Shown here: positions 41,239-52,602 of the stretch, piece after piece
Numbering within the stretch: the first letter of the stretch is position 1
How the letters are laid out: each line of letters opens with the position of its first letter
Assembly: GCA_039621445.1 (NCBI GenBank)
Contig: CP154954.1
Coordinates: forward strand, 15,766,140-15,830,139
Length of the DNA stretch: 64,000 nucleotides
Origin: Euglena gracilis
Lineage: Eukaryota > Euglenida > Euglenophyceae > Euglenales
Direction: 5' to 3'
Translations under genes and position numbers: made by a program
Notes under the pieces: model-generated
What the model was told of the DNA's origin: nothing
Database searches by the model: none
Seen by the model: the letters and a program-made list of their open reading frames with translations, nothing else

Positions 41239-42018
41239 TACCCACTCAGCCTGCAGACGACAACAAAAACGAAATCGTAAATTTTGTCGTCTGTTCCTTT
41301 GCACGGTTCTAATTCCAGAAAATCCATGCAGAGGGATGTTAAAAATGTCAGGGGGTACGGGGAAAAAGTCCATCGTACCAGGGGGGGTACCTCTGCGGGG
41401 TTTTACCGCTTGACAAATTTGACACCGTTGCGCTATTCGCAAACAGCGTGAGTAAAGCTCTTTCTCGCTCAGGGTTGTGCAATACCTGCGGCCCACTAAC
41501 GAAAGAAGTTTGGGGGCCCAAGGGTGACCGCGGTTGTGATAGCACAAAATCACATCATCAACCAGGTCCTGGGGGATACAATATTTGTAACCCGATTCAT
41601 TGCAAAAAACCAACCGTAAAGGTGAAAGAGTGTAATTGTCCAGCACTTCGCCATTACGAAGTCTGGCGACAATGGTGTCATACACCGGATCACGACTATA
41701 ATCCCATTCGCGAACGAACAGTGGGGAAGGGGACTCCGTGCGCGTAACACGCCGGGGTCCGGATGTGCTTCCACGTCGGCGCCTTCCGCGCACTGGTGCG
41801 ACCAGGAATAGTTGTGAAACAGGAAAAGAATCCAAAAGATTATCCGCAGCGTCATTTCGACGTGCGTAATCGTCAGCTTCCTGACTTCCATGAAAAGTCG
41901 CGTCTCCCTCATCCGGGTTCCCAGGGTAACACCAAGGTGCCCGACTGAGCGGATCCGCTACTTTTTGTGTGTGACCAGGGGTATAAATAACCACAAGGTT
42001 GAATTGACTCCGATTCAC
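40680..42018 (-). pseudogene. Chromovirus RNase H end, zinc finger and integrase core
   Basis: Minus-strand reading starts with the RNase H C-terminus (YTPGHTQKVADPLSRAPW). An H-H-C-C zinc finger follows (CYHNRGHPWAPK ... CQICQAVKPRRG), then, after a frameshift near 41140-41330, the DDE core with MDFLELEP, IVSDQDHEISSRFF and the closing Glu in GNGRAEAAV, at the edge of the inserted LTR. The three acidic residues are present, but the domain is split by the shift, by the LTR insertion and by the tandem duplication. In Ty3/gypsy elements this enzyme inserts the cDNA. This copy cannot make it whole. Confidence 0.8.
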
Positions 42019-42045
42019 AGATTCCTCAAGTTGAATGAAACTCGT

Positions 42046-43616
42046 TCAAAATGCTTGCAAGGTTTCCTTGTTGTCACCAAGCATTTTGTTATAAAATGAG
42101 CGAAATTCTGGTGACTCGGATATCCGAGCGCGCGAAACATTGGGAAGTGACCGAATTTCCGCTACTGTGGTGGACAACAAGGTGCAACGGGTTTGTAATT
42201 CCCAAATAGCGGCTTGAATACCACTAATGTCAGGAATTCGCTTGGAAAGTGCGGAAACATGCTCCTGTAAACCGACAACGGTGGCATTAACACCGCCAAT
42301 GTCCGCTTGCGTATGGGGAACAAAATTTTCTTGCACTTTCGCTTGAAATTGCTTCAAATGCTCGATTTCCGAGCAAAGATGCAAAATCCGTTGCTGGGCT
42401 TCTTGGAAAGAAGTGGTGAGTTCGGCAAAATGCTCCACCGCAACAAAGTTACCGATTTCCGGCATTTTGGGGGTGGCATTTTGCGCTTGTAACTGTTGCT
42501 GCAATTGCAGTAGCATGGTTGAACAAGATTCCACCCTGGCAAAAAGATGGCTCATACCATCTTGCACATGCAGAAACTTGGAATCATTCCGCGTTTCTGC
42601 TTCATGCAGTGTTTCACTGATTTGTCGGAAATTCTGTGGAAGTTGGATGCACAAAATACTGTCAACACTTTCCCGAAAATGCTGAAGGTCTTTCCCCGCA
42701 TTTTCAAAATTGTGTTGGCAATATTTGCCGATTTCCTGCAAATAATTCCAGCAATATTCCAGTTTGGTGTTGACAACCCTTTGATTGTCCTCATCAAACT
42801 GCAAAACCTTGTTAAGCATGGTTGCGCATTCCGCAACGCATTGGTGGACATGAAAAAAATGCTTGCTCAACTGGTGATCCGCTGGGAGTTGACCGAGAAT
42901 TCGGTAAACATCACCGGGGGTGAGGTTATCCCTCAAGTCATCCTCATAGTCCTCCACAACGGAAACGGTACCAGAGATTTCCGGTACCACCAGACGCATA
43001 TCTGGGTTCCATGGCAAAGCAGGGAAAACCGCAGCTTCCGCGGGTAATCCCGGCAATGCGCGAAATGGTGTGGGGGGTGGTAATTGAGGGGGAAGATGGA
43101 AAAAACACGGTGTTTCCACCGAGTTGCACTCCAAAAGGCCCACCGATGCTTCCAACGGGGATCTTTTGGGTGTGAACAGAGCAAAGGGCAAATACCCCTC
43201 ACTTTGTTCATGGGTGACATGGCTAACCAAGGGTAAAAGTGCGGTTCATCCCCATTATTCTTGTGATCCAAATGGGCTTGGACAAAGGGTTCATCCCCTC
43301 GCCGCATCAATGATGGGTGAACCGTGATGAAGGTAGGCATTTTGCCACCCACATCCCGCACAATCAATGACAATGATGATGAAGAGGGTTCATTACCCCC
43401 TTGCAACAATGAAGGCGTTTCGCCTTGTGACAATGACAATTGATTCAATGTGTCTTCTTGTTGCTTGGGGAGTCGGGAATTGTAACTTGTTTCCATCGAA
43501 CCGTTCCAATCCCTGCAATCTTCATCAAGATTTGTCAATGAACTCATCAACAAGTCATAGTCAAATTTGTGGTTGGGGGTTGTGCTCTGCATCTTTTGAG
43601 ATAGGTAAAAAGGCAA
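42046..43616 (-). pseudogene. Gag-like protein of the chromovirus, one frameshift
   Basis: The reading begins near 43616 (QSTTPNHKFDYDLLMSSLTN), changes frame near 43200-43230 and continues for 394 codons to TGA at 42046-42048. The longer part is helical with heptad-like stretches (HLFARVESCSTMLLQLQQQL; QRILHLCSEIEHLKQFQAKV), as expected for coiled-coil capsid proteins. No CCHC knuckle is seen. The stop is followed in the same frame by the RNase H C-terminus, so protease, reverse transcriptase and most of RNase H are deleted. Confidence 0.55.
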
Positions 43617-44282
43617 AAACCCAAAAATTTACACAAATAAGCAGAGAAACAGGGACCAGAAAGGTTGTATCGGCGAATACCGAACAGAGCCTTCTGAGAC
43701 CTGTATTTTTGCTTAAAGGTTGGCTAGGGGCCAGGAACAGTACTTTCACCGTATTTCACGGCTCAGTACGATCCTCACCACCAGTCAACCACAAAGTTTC
43801 TCTGTGTGGAACGTCTGTGTAGGATCGTTGCCTAAATCTGCTACCAAGTGTACGTCCAAAGCTTTCCCTTTTCCCCTTTTCCCCTTTTCGGGACTTTCTG
43901 AAAAAACCTTTCGCTTTCGCCTTGGTGCGCAGCCTACTTATGGTAGGGAAAAGGCTTTGGAGTAACAAAAAGTGGTTTTCCCCTTTTGTCCCCAATTCCC
44001 CAAGAGGCAAAGCACAAGAAAAAGACTTCAGAAGTTTCTTCTGGAGTCAAGTTCGATTGTTTCGGGGGTTTTTCCCTCAGACAAAACCAATGGTGAAACT
44101 TTGGAAGCTTGACAGTAAAGAATACCACCTGTGGGGGAGGGAGAGAAAACTGCTGACGTGTCCAGGGGCAGATCCCAGAAAGGTCTGCCACGATCTTACC
44201 AACTGTGGTTTCCACAGTGGTGCGACCGTCACAGAACCCACTCTGCAGATATCCTACAGAGCTGGGACGTGCCTGGTACACA
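43617..44282 (-). other. Leader-like region of the chromovirus, no gene
   Basis: Between the gag-like frame and DIRS copy D. It contains a CCCTTTTCCCCTTTTCCCC tract (43867-43889) and no sequence matching the 326-bp LTR. The 5' LTR of the chromovirus is therefore missing or of another type. Confidence 0.45.
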
Positions 44283-44720
44283 GGAACCCAGTTTCCTTGT
44301 AGATTCAAACTTTTTTCTATGCACCATTTGAAAAATGGCCTTAGAAGGCTGTTGAAAAGGTCCTTTCTGCCACCCCCCCCCCTTTGTCAGGTAGTAATAG
44401 ATTACCTGACTGTCCACTGAAGCACTGTTTCCCCAGGTCTGATGAGGGATTTCACTGTGATGATGGCTGCACGTAATTATTTTACGTTGATATGGAACTT
44501 TCTCTCCAGCACTCCTGGACAATTTCTCCTGTGTGAATGTCCAGCCCCTCCAGGCATGGGTGCTCCATTGTTGCAATTTGGAGGAAAGGTCTGCCCCCCC
44601 AGATGTCCAGCAGATTTTTTTTCCCTCAATTGGGCTGTTATGTCCTTAGAAATTGCATGCTTTGAATCCGATGGCTGCAGACTTGTTGACCAAAATTTTT
44701 GTTAAGGAGTCTGTAAAAGT
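44283..44720 (-). pseudogene. DIRS copy D RNase H fragment
   Basis: Frames cover the connection (KSLTKILVNKSAAI-like, 44690-44720), STHAWRGWTFTQE (44555-44517) and SASVDSQVIYYYLTKGGG (44435-44370). The SVDN acidic site reads SVDS. Homology ends after RKKFESTRKLGSC-type sequence at about 44283. Confidence 0.6.
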
Positions 44721-44836
44721 CCTTAAGAAGGGCAGGGCCATGAGGTTGCACCTGTCTTTGTCCAAAATGGCAGCTAACTGCCTTTTCGACATGAAATATT
44801 TTTTCACTGTTTTTCCCATCTCCTTTTTTATAGTTT

Positions 44837-45751
44837 TCACCTTTGGGGAGGAATTTGCAATTTTCCCTCTTGAAAATTGAACTTGAAGCCCAAATGGTTT
44901 ACAACTTGTGTGGGTTCTAGGGATGATTTTTTGACATTTTTTTTGAAACCTGAACCGATTAGTTCTCTGAAAACCTTGTTCAGGTGTTTTTGCAGAGAAT
45001 TTTTGGTGGGGGCAACCAATAAAATGGCGTCCAGGTAAATAAAAACCTGGATTCCCTTTTTCCTCCAACGTTTTTCGAATGTCTTCATGACTAACAGAAA
45101 AATTTGTGGCATCACATTTACGCCAAAACAGCCTGCTTTGAACTCCCAAGTTTGTCCCCCACCTGATGCCTTAGAAAAGGTTTTAAGGTTCGGTTCACCG
45201 GAATATGAAAAAATGCGTCTTTCAGGTCGATTTTGGCTGCCCATTGGCCCTTCTCCAAAACTTGGATAATGTTTTGAATGTGATCCAATTTGAAGGCTTT
45301 CACAGGGAATTTTTGGTTTATTTCCCTGCAGCCGCTTATGAATATCCACTTCGTTTGCCCCCCCTCCTCTGGTTTTGAGATCAAGAGCCAGGGAATTGTA
45401 TGCTGGGTTCCTGAATCCTGAAAATTCTTTATGAACCCTGATTTTTCGTAATCCAACAGGACTTTTTCTGCCTGGTTCAGGTCCAGGTTGGCACCGTTTT
45501 TTGGATGCGTGGACAATTTTGTGGGGTTGACCCAAAGGGGTTGAATGCCATCTTTTATAAGTTGGCAGGTTGCTGGGGGGGGCATTTTTCTGAAACCATT
45601 TTAGACTTTTTTGCAGTCTCTGGTTTTGGGGGGTGTCTCCCCATTTTTGCTGCATGGAATTTATTTCCCCAATCAGTTCATTTTCTGGGGGTTGAGTGGG
45701 GGGTTTTGGACACTGCACCCCTGGTGCCCCTAGTGATTGAGCATTCTGCAA
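44837..45751 (-). pseudogene. DIRS copy D reverse transcriptase, YLDA box
   Basis: A 304-codon frame covers ORF1/RT linker and RT with GANEVDIHKRLQGNKPKIPC in one frame. The catalytic region in the same frame reads VFIYLDAILLVAP (45026-45037), so the second Asp of YxDD is Ala. An overlapping frame (45585-45118) carries the earlier blocks (WIFISGCREINQK, AKIDLKDAFFHIPV), so a frameshift lies near 45120-45160. It is inactive as read. Confidence 0.75.
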
Positions 45752-45820
45752 GGGATGCTGGGGGGGGTGTGCATGCTCTTCTCACAGGCTCTCCGATTGT
45801 CCACTGTGTCATTGGTGTTG

Positions 45821-46835
45821 TCAATTGACATACCACAGGGCCCTTTTTTTGGTTCTCCCCCTGGCTTTGATTTGCCCCTGCCATGAGCATTGAAGAAGAC
45901 TCTGGAGGGGGGGGCTGCCCCCCTGTCCTCCACTGCCCCTTTTGGGGCATCCTCCTGGGGCTGCCAATGGTGTAGTACACTGAAACCAGTTGTTGTGGGA
46001 CAATCTTTTAGCTTCTGGGGTTTCTCCCTTTCCGACAATTGAAGGCCCCAATGGCCCTGAAATTGTTGATCTTGGGCCTGATGATGGCCCTAGTGGCCTT
46101 GATGAGAATAATTCTGTACACAGTGGCCGTGATAGCAATTCTGGCCCCACTGGCCCTCTTGATGTTGAGCCCACTGGCCCTCTTGAAACTTTGACACTCT
46201 CCATTGACTTGTCTTTCATCTGGGACGCCATGCCCATTGAAAATCTTTGGGGGCTTCTGGGGGCCACTCCTTAAAAGGGCTACCCCTGAAAGGTTTTGGG
46301 GCTGGAAATCGTGAGGGGTTTTTGGGGCCCCACCCTTGACCCCTGGGGGGTGATGTGAATGAGAAAGAATAGGGGTGTTGTGATTGACCTTTTCTGCCCC
46401 TCCCATGGGCTGTGAGGCCTTGGTACAGATGACCCCCTTGGCCTTTGTTCTGGCGACTTTTGGAGACGTGGATGCCTTCGTGGCTGGCTGTGCCTTCATG
46501 GCCTGTGGTGCCTTCATGGCCTGTGCAGTTTTGACTGCCATAGCCCCGCTTGAACCCATTGTGTGTTTTGGATTGTTGGCCCCAATGGCCCTTGCACTAA
46601 AGGACGTGTTGGCCTGCTGGTTGCTTCTTCTGCTCCCTCCGCGGTCTTCTGAACACTGTCTGCCAGGTTCCGTGGCTCTCACTGGGGAGGGGGGGGGTTG
46701 GTTTTTTGAAATTTCTGATGGGTAAGAGGCAGCCACGGTTCGCAACGGTCGGTCCGCGCCATCAGGTTGTCCAGCTTCGGCTGCCGCCTCTTGAAGTTCT
46801 CCAGCGCTGTGTTTCTTTGAAATTGCATCTTTCAT
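45821..46835 (-). pseudogene. DIRS copy D ORF1 (gag-like)
   Basis: A 275-codon frame from MKDAISKKHSAGELQEAAAE to 46008, plus continuation in another frame. The Gly/His repeats of the other copies are here read as Ala/Lys/Thr-rich (AMKAPQAMKAQPATKAST), meaning a different frame over the same CCATGGCC-type blocks. It starts with the same MKDA.SK...GELQE phrase seen near 51720 in copy E. Confidence 0.55.
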
Positions 46836-46944
46836 TGAACTTCTTCCAAAAAATCAACAATTTCTTCTTTTTGTTCTGCACGAGCGTGTCTTTCCGGATA
46901 ATTGAATTGAAGTGAATTGACTTCTTCTTCTTCCAAGTGATAAG

Positions 46945-47370
46945 TCGTACTCACTCGAGGCAAGCCGACCAGGGAGGAAGGGACACCGAGGGCGAATCAC
47001 AAAGACCTTGTGAGGCCATGCCTTGCTCGCCGGCGGTGTTGTTTGGAATTTTTGCTGTGTTGGGTTAGGAGTCCCTGCTTAGTGCCGCCTCGCCGGAGTT
47101 GGCTGACGATGCTGTTCCGACGTGGCGACGTGACTTCTTGCCCCTGGGGTGGGGTCCCCCCCCTCTGCCCCCCCTGGCCCCCATTTTCTGACCGAGGGCT
47201 TTTGAAGACTAATTTTCTTTTACGGGTGGGGGGGGGTCGGGCTCACAAGGCCTTTGTGCTTCGACCTCGGTGACCCTTCCTCCCCGGTCGGTTTGCCTCG
47301 AGGGAGTACGAGACACCTCGGGCTCCACACTTTGCCATTGTGAGGCCTTATTGTGCACTGAAATTAGCGG
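46945..47370 (-). repeat. Right terminus and internal complementary region of copy E
   Basis: 46945-47115 corresponds to the right inverted repeat (CTTGTGAGGCCATGCCTTGC at 47007-47026). 47250-47347 holds the two tip complements (AGGCCTTTGTGCTTCGACC and GTACGAGACACCTCGGGC), matching the internal complementary region of copy A. Confidence 0.7.
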
Positions 47371-48039
47371 TCCATGGCATTTTCCAGGGCACCTTTGGCA
47401 CCAAGCCGTTGATAGTGGGCTGTAAAAGCCTCCACTCCCCTCGACTGGCCAATCTCACAAACTTCTTGGGCAGGAAGGCCCAATTTTTTTAGTAAACCAA
47501 ATCCAGCTCCACTGGTGGAGTGGGCCCCCCACACCTGGGGTGGTACCCCCTTTTTGACCAAAAATATTTTGTGATGGAACCAATGGTATCTGCACTTATG
47601 GCTTTGAAGGGGGGTTTTAGTGAAATCAGAAGGGGGTCCCAGGTCTGACGAAGGAACGTGTGGCAGCTACATAAGACATCATTAAATGAAATGGGCTTAT
47701 TTGTGGACATTGGGGAATGGACACCACCCTCTCCCACTTGTGAAACTTTTGGCATTTAGGCTCAATTTTGATATAGGCCGCCCTACCCAACACACTGGTG
47801 GTTCGTTTGACTTGTGCCAAGTCAGAGGACCTGTATGAACAGAGAATTTGTGAGCAAAAAATAAGCTGTGTACGCAATGTACAAATATCAGTGGGCATTA
47901 AGGCCTTGCCCAGCCCCAGGAGGATTGGGGGGGGATCCCAAAATGCCCCATACTTCTCCAGATTTTGGTTCCAAAGCCTCTTATAAGGGGTCAACAGTAT
48001 GTGGAATCTTAGCCTACCAAACCCAGGAATCAAAAGCAT
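47364..48039 (-). pseudogene. DIRS copy E tyrosine recombinase, HxxR Arg lost
   Basis: Two overlapping frames (48039-47626 and 47755-47364) give the recombinase: LRTQLIFCSQILCSYRSSDL, then ISADTIGSITKYF, the HxxR motif reading AHSTSG (Ser codon AGT, plus-strand ACT 47511-47513), and the C-terminal nucleophile Tyr in AHYQRLGAKGA (47412-47414), ending NAMDR. So Tyr is kept but the second catalytic Arg is Ser, the mirror of copy A. A frameshift lies near 47600-47650. Confidence 0.75.
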
Positions 48040-48395
48040 TGCACTATATGCATTACGGGCTTGTGCCTTGGAAAACCAGAATAATTGTATTAAAAGTGTC
48101 AGCCACTTGGTCAGTGGTGGCTTCAGGGGGGCACCCCATTTGCTCCTAAATTACCCGCAGAACAGCAAAAGCACTCTGATAACGTTTTAAACTGGGGTTT
48201 CTCCCCAGGAAATTGTCAATGGTTTTAACCTGAATTTGTTTACCCTCCAAAATTTTCCTGAGCAAATCATGCAAAGGAGGGGCCACCTGGGGGGTGGCAT
48301 TTGTTCCCTCCTGCAATTGGTGAACATGCCCTTGTAGGGGGTGACTTTCAGGCAGGTGGTCCCCGGAACTTTAATTTTTATTAATTGGCTGAATC

Positions 48396-50065
48396 CTAGT
48401 GAGCAAATATGTGGCTGAATCCTAGTAGGGGGTGACCATCAAAACTTTGGCCTGGGGAAAATTTTTCAACCTGGGTAGAAATTTCTGAATGATTGACCAG
48501 GGGGGTTTGTATAAAGTCTTTCATGTTGTCCAGAGGAGATTGTAATGCATTTACTGCTGTGGCCTCCCAATTGGGCCACCTGCACACGAAATTGGGCAAT
48601 TTTTTGTTGCCTGGAGAGGCAAATAAATATGTTTCCAGATTTATGAAATTTTGGAAATGCTGTCTGAGTCATTGAAAATGTTGGGGGTCTAAAGAATACT
48701 CCCCCCTGTCCATTTCCCATCTGCTTATGGGGTCTGCCAGGCATTCTTTTGAAGGCACCCAGTTCACTTGGAGGTTTACTTGGTGCTCTAGGCACCATTT
48801 GAAAATGGTCTTAGCATTGTGTTGAAAGGGTCCTTTCTGGCGCCCCCCCTTTGGTAAGGCAATAGTAAATTACCTAGTTGTCTACGGAAAAATAAACTGT
48901 TTCCCCAGGTTTGCTCAAACTTTTCACAGTGCTGATTGATGCACTGAGCTTCTTTGCGTTTATGTGTAAAATTGAGTATTTTCTCCGAAATTCCGGCATG
49001 TCCAGCCCCCCCCCCCCTCCAAGGCATGGGTGCTGCTGTCTGAGTGTAATGCATTTTGGGGGATAGGTATGCCTCCCCAGGTGTCCAGTAGAATTTTTAT
49101 TTCCCTTAATTGGGCCTTGATTTCCTGGGAAATGGGGTGTTTTGAGTCCCAGAGGGCTGTTGACTTTGCCACCAAAAAAATTGCCAGGGTGTCCGTAAAA
49201 GCCCTTAAAAAGGGCAGGGTCATTAGATTGCATCTACATGTAATCTTTTTCAAACTTTTCCTAATTCCTTTTTTGATGGTTTTGACTTTCTGAGGGGGCA
49301 TCTGTAACTTTCCTTCCTGGAAGTTTAGTTGAAAACCCAGATGGGTTACCACTTGTGTGTGCTGCACGGTGGACTTTTCCATATTATTTTTGAACCCTGA
49401 ATTCAGCAAATATTTGACGACTCTGTTCAGGTGATTTTGCAAAATATTTTTGGTGGGGGCCACCAGTAAAATGTCGTCCGGGTAAATAAAGACCTGGATG
49501 CCTCTTTTTCTCCACAATGTTTTGAATTTTTTCATCACTGACATGAAAATTTGGGGCATTACATTAAGCCCAAAGCAGCCTGTTGAAATTTCCAGGTCTG
49601 CCCCCCTAACTGATGCCTCAAAAATGGCCTTAGGCCTGGACATAGTGGAACATTAAAAAAGGCATCTTTCAGGTCTATTTTTGCTGCCCAGTGGCCTTTT
49701 TCCAAAACTGGAAAAATGTTCTGGATATGATCCAGTTTGAAAGTTTTTACTTGAAACAGCTGATTTATTAATCTGCAGTCGCTGATCGTTCTCCATTTTG
49801 TTGTTCCCCCTTCTGGTTTCGAAATTAGAAACCATGGTATTAAATGCTGGGTGTCTGAATCCCAAACTCGTTTTGTTGACCCAGTTTTTTCTGCCTGGTT
49901 TTGGTCCAAGTTGGCTCTGGGTTTTGGGTAGGTGGACAACTTGCGGGGATATACCCAGGGTGGTTGAATTCCATTTTTTATCAATTGACATGTTGCTGGG
50001 AGGGCATTTTTGACCACCATTTTAGACATTTCTGAAGTCTCTGGTACAGGGGGGTATCTCCCCAT
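48396..50065 (-). pseudogene. DIRS copy E reverse transcriptase and RNase H, several frames
   Basis: RT blocks read in 50065-49559 (WFLISKPEGGTTKWRTISDC; KIDLKDAFFNVPLC) and 49643-48960 (VFIYPDDILLVAP at 49473-49484, keeping both Asp of the box but with Leu changed to Pro). RNase H and the post-RNase H part follow (LHSDSSTHALEGGG; VYFSVDN; MPNFVCRWPNWEA near 48590). Frameshifts occur near 49560-49640, 49240 and 48880. Part of the thumb at about 49240-49260 is shortened compared with copy A. Confidence 0.7.
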
Positions 50066-50133
50066 TTTTCCTCCATGGAATTTATTTCCTGAATTAGATT
50101 ATTCTTTTGGGGCTAGGTGGGGGGTGTTGGACA

Positions 50134-50212
50134 TTACACAGGCCCTAGAGCCCCTAGGGCTTGAGTCCTTGGAAAAGCAAATGTTCCTGGGGGGATGTGC
50201 ATGCACTCTCCT

Positions 50213-50285
<73 letters not shown>

Positions 50286-51169
50286 GGAAGATCTTGTTGT
50301 TGGAGTACACACCATAGGGCTTACTGCCCCTGTTTGGCCGATCTGGACTGCTTGATGTTGATTGGGTTGGTAGCCATATCATAGGGGGCATCTGAGGGTC
50401 CCCCCCCTTGTTGATTGAATAAATGCTGGTAGGGAGTCTCCCCCTTCCTGTTGCCAGCTGGCCCATGGGGGGCCATCTTCCTCTTGGGGCTGCCCATCTA
50501 AATACAAAGCCCTTGCAGGGCTGTCCATTAGCTTCTGGGTGGCCTGTGAAGGACCCCCCCTGTGGCTTTTTGTAATTTCTGATATTCTTGTTGAACTTAC
50601 TGGCCCCAGTGGCCGTGATGTTAAAGGCTTCAATGGCCTGATTGGGTTCTGGGTCGCCATGCCCATTTGAAATCTTGAGGGGTTCTTGTGGCTCCACCCT
50701 TGACCCTCGGGGGGTGGTGTGATTGAGAAAGGAAGGGGGTGGTGTGTCTGACCTTTTCTGCCCCTGCCATGTCCTGTGGGGTCTGCTGGTGGGCGCCTTG
50801 GCCTTTGTTCCAGCGAGTTTTGATGCTATAGATGCCTTCATGGCCGGTTGTGCCGTCATGGCCTTCATGGCCTGTGCGGTTTTGGCTTCCATAGCCCCGC
50901 TTAAATGCATTGTGTGTTTTGAATCGTTGGCCCCCCATGGCCCTGGTTCCAATGGCCGTAGTGGCCTGCTGGTTGTTGTCCTTGCCCCTTGCGGGGTCTT
51001 CTGACCACGTCTTCCAGGGTCCGTGGTTATCACTTTGGGGGGTTTGGGTTGTGGAAGTTTCTTTTGGCGAAATGTCTTTTTGGGAAGGGGCAGCCACGGT
51101 TTGCCACAGTGTTAATGGGTCCTTAACCAACAATTTGACGTAAATTGGTCCTTGGGCTTGGAAAATCAC
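50134..51169 (-). pseudogene. DIRS copy E ORF1 (gag-like) with (GA)n expansion
   Basis: Readings 51169-50630 and 51033-50134 cover ORF1, including DNHGPWKTWSEDPARGKDN and GHEGHDG repeats. Near its end a GA/TC tract (50207-50285) codes about 24 alternating Arg-Glu residues (EREREREREK), followed by RGECMHIPP, which is ordinary element sequence. In copy A the same place has only GTGAGAGAGAGGG (27171-27180). Confidence 0.6.
50207..50285. repeat. (TC)n microsatellite inside DIRS copy E
   Basis: About 38 TC units with one TATC interruption, within the ORF1 reading of copy E. Confidence 0.95.
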
Positions 51170-52063
51170 TGAAATTCCCTTTTTGGATTTCAGTCGAATT
51201 AAAAGTTCGGAAAAGTTTCTGTGGGTACGCCTTTGAAGCCTGAACCCCTATTTTGGCCTTTCTGGCCTTAACTGGCGAAATTTCCTGGACCAGTCGGCCG
51301 AATTTTTTCGGTCGGTAGGAACAGAGCAAATTCCTAGATAAGCGCAGCCCCAAATCGAACCCCCCAATTTCCAACTCAATCTCGCACAAAGGCTTCTTAT
51401 CCTACCCAATGGACTGGCGAACACTACAAAAAAAATCAATTGTTTGTGCTTTGAAAAACCTGAATTTGATAAAAAAATTCAATTTCAAGGTTGATTTTGA
51501 AAAGCTCAAGAGCAAGAGAAGAAAAGCTTGAATACATTGAACAAAGGCCGGCGGCCCCCTCAAAAAAAAAACCCTGTGGCTGAAGGATCCAAAGAAAGTT
51601 CGACCCAAAGAAAGGGTTTTCAACAGTCGCCCCGCGCCGTCAGCTGCTGTCCAGCTGCTGCTGCTTCTGCTGCTCCCTCTTGAAGTTCTCCAGCGCTGTT
51701 CGTTTTGGATACGCATCTTTCATTGAAATCTTCAGAAACTTCAAAAATTTCAGCTTCGAGATTCTGCTGAGCGTCTTTTTCTGTATAATTTAAAATTGGC
51801 CGATTGACCTCTTCCTCTTCCAATTGGCAAGGTGTTTGGCGTTCCTTTCTTCTGGGTGCCGAAGGGAAAATTTGGATTCAGCCAACTCCGGGGAAAAAAG
51901 GCACTAAGCAGGGACTGCTAACCAAATGCACCAAACAATCCAACCAACGGCGACAAAAAGGCACTGAGCGGGGACTCCTAACCAAATGCAGCAAGCAATC
52001 CACACAGCACCGCCGGCGAGCAAGGCATGTGCTCACAAAGGCAAAGTGCGGAGCCCGAGGTGT

Positions 52064-52602
52064 CGCCTCACTTAGCCCTCGGTGTCCCTTCCTCCCCTGG
52101 TAGGTGCCGACAGCCCACTTCCGCCGCCAAAACGCAGTAAGGGGGGGGGGGATGCGAAGAAAACCAAGGAACAACAGGCGGAAAGAAACGCCCTATCAAG
52201 CCAAAGCGTGGAGCAACGGTGCGGAGCAAGGGTGCGGAGCTCGGGTGTCCCCCCTGACTGCTTGAAGAAAAGTCAACTGATGCCTTCTTTGCGGTTTTAT
52301 GTCATTCGGCACCTGACCAACCTTGGGTGTGGGTTGGGTGTGGGGGGGGGGGGTTGGGCGGAGACAAAATTCTCACACTTCAAGGCCATTTTTAGAATAA
52401 TGAAACGAGAAATGAAATGTGCAAAAACGGACGTTCCAACATAGTCAAATGGTTTTTCAGCGGTTGTTCCCCCACCTGCAACTCCAAAAGCAAAGTTCCC
52501 CAAAGTTTTGTTGTTTTGGCAGCTCAGATGGGCTTGAGGCGAACCGCCAGGATGTTCAAACGTTGCGGAGATTGTGTAATTCGTCGCGTGGAGTGGTCAG
52601 GA
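52064..52602. other. DIRS terminal debris, then no gene
   Basis: 52070-52101 (CCCTCGGTGTCCCTTCCTCC) resembles the outer right terminus of copy A. 52195-52250 (AAAGCGTGGAGCAACGGTGCGGAGC) resembles the left tip. No intact element or gene is present. A C/G run lies at 52141-52150. Confidence 0.5.

Larger units (their letters stand above)
44283..46944 (-). mobile_element. DIRS-type retrotransposon, copy D (both ends lost)
   Basis: Minus-strand copy comprising ORF1 (about 46835-45820), RT (about 45770-44840) and RNase H (to 44283). Its 5' side is cut at 46944 by the right end of copy E, and its 3' side ends at 44283 next to the chromovirus. Recombinase and termini are absent. Confidence 0.8.
46945..52063 (-). 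mobile_element. DIRS-type retrotransposon, copy E (both ends present)
   Basis: About 5.1 kb on the minus strand. The right tip at 46945 (TCGTACTCACTCGAGG on plus) and left tip at 52063 (GCGGAGCCCGAGGTGT on plus) match copy A's ends. Inside are ORF1, RT, RNase H and recombinase in DIRS order. The left terminal region (51890-52063) carries an internal duplication of about 70 bp (two copies of GGCACT.AGC.GGGACT.CTAACC). The insertion cuts copy D at 46944. Confidence 0.8.
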
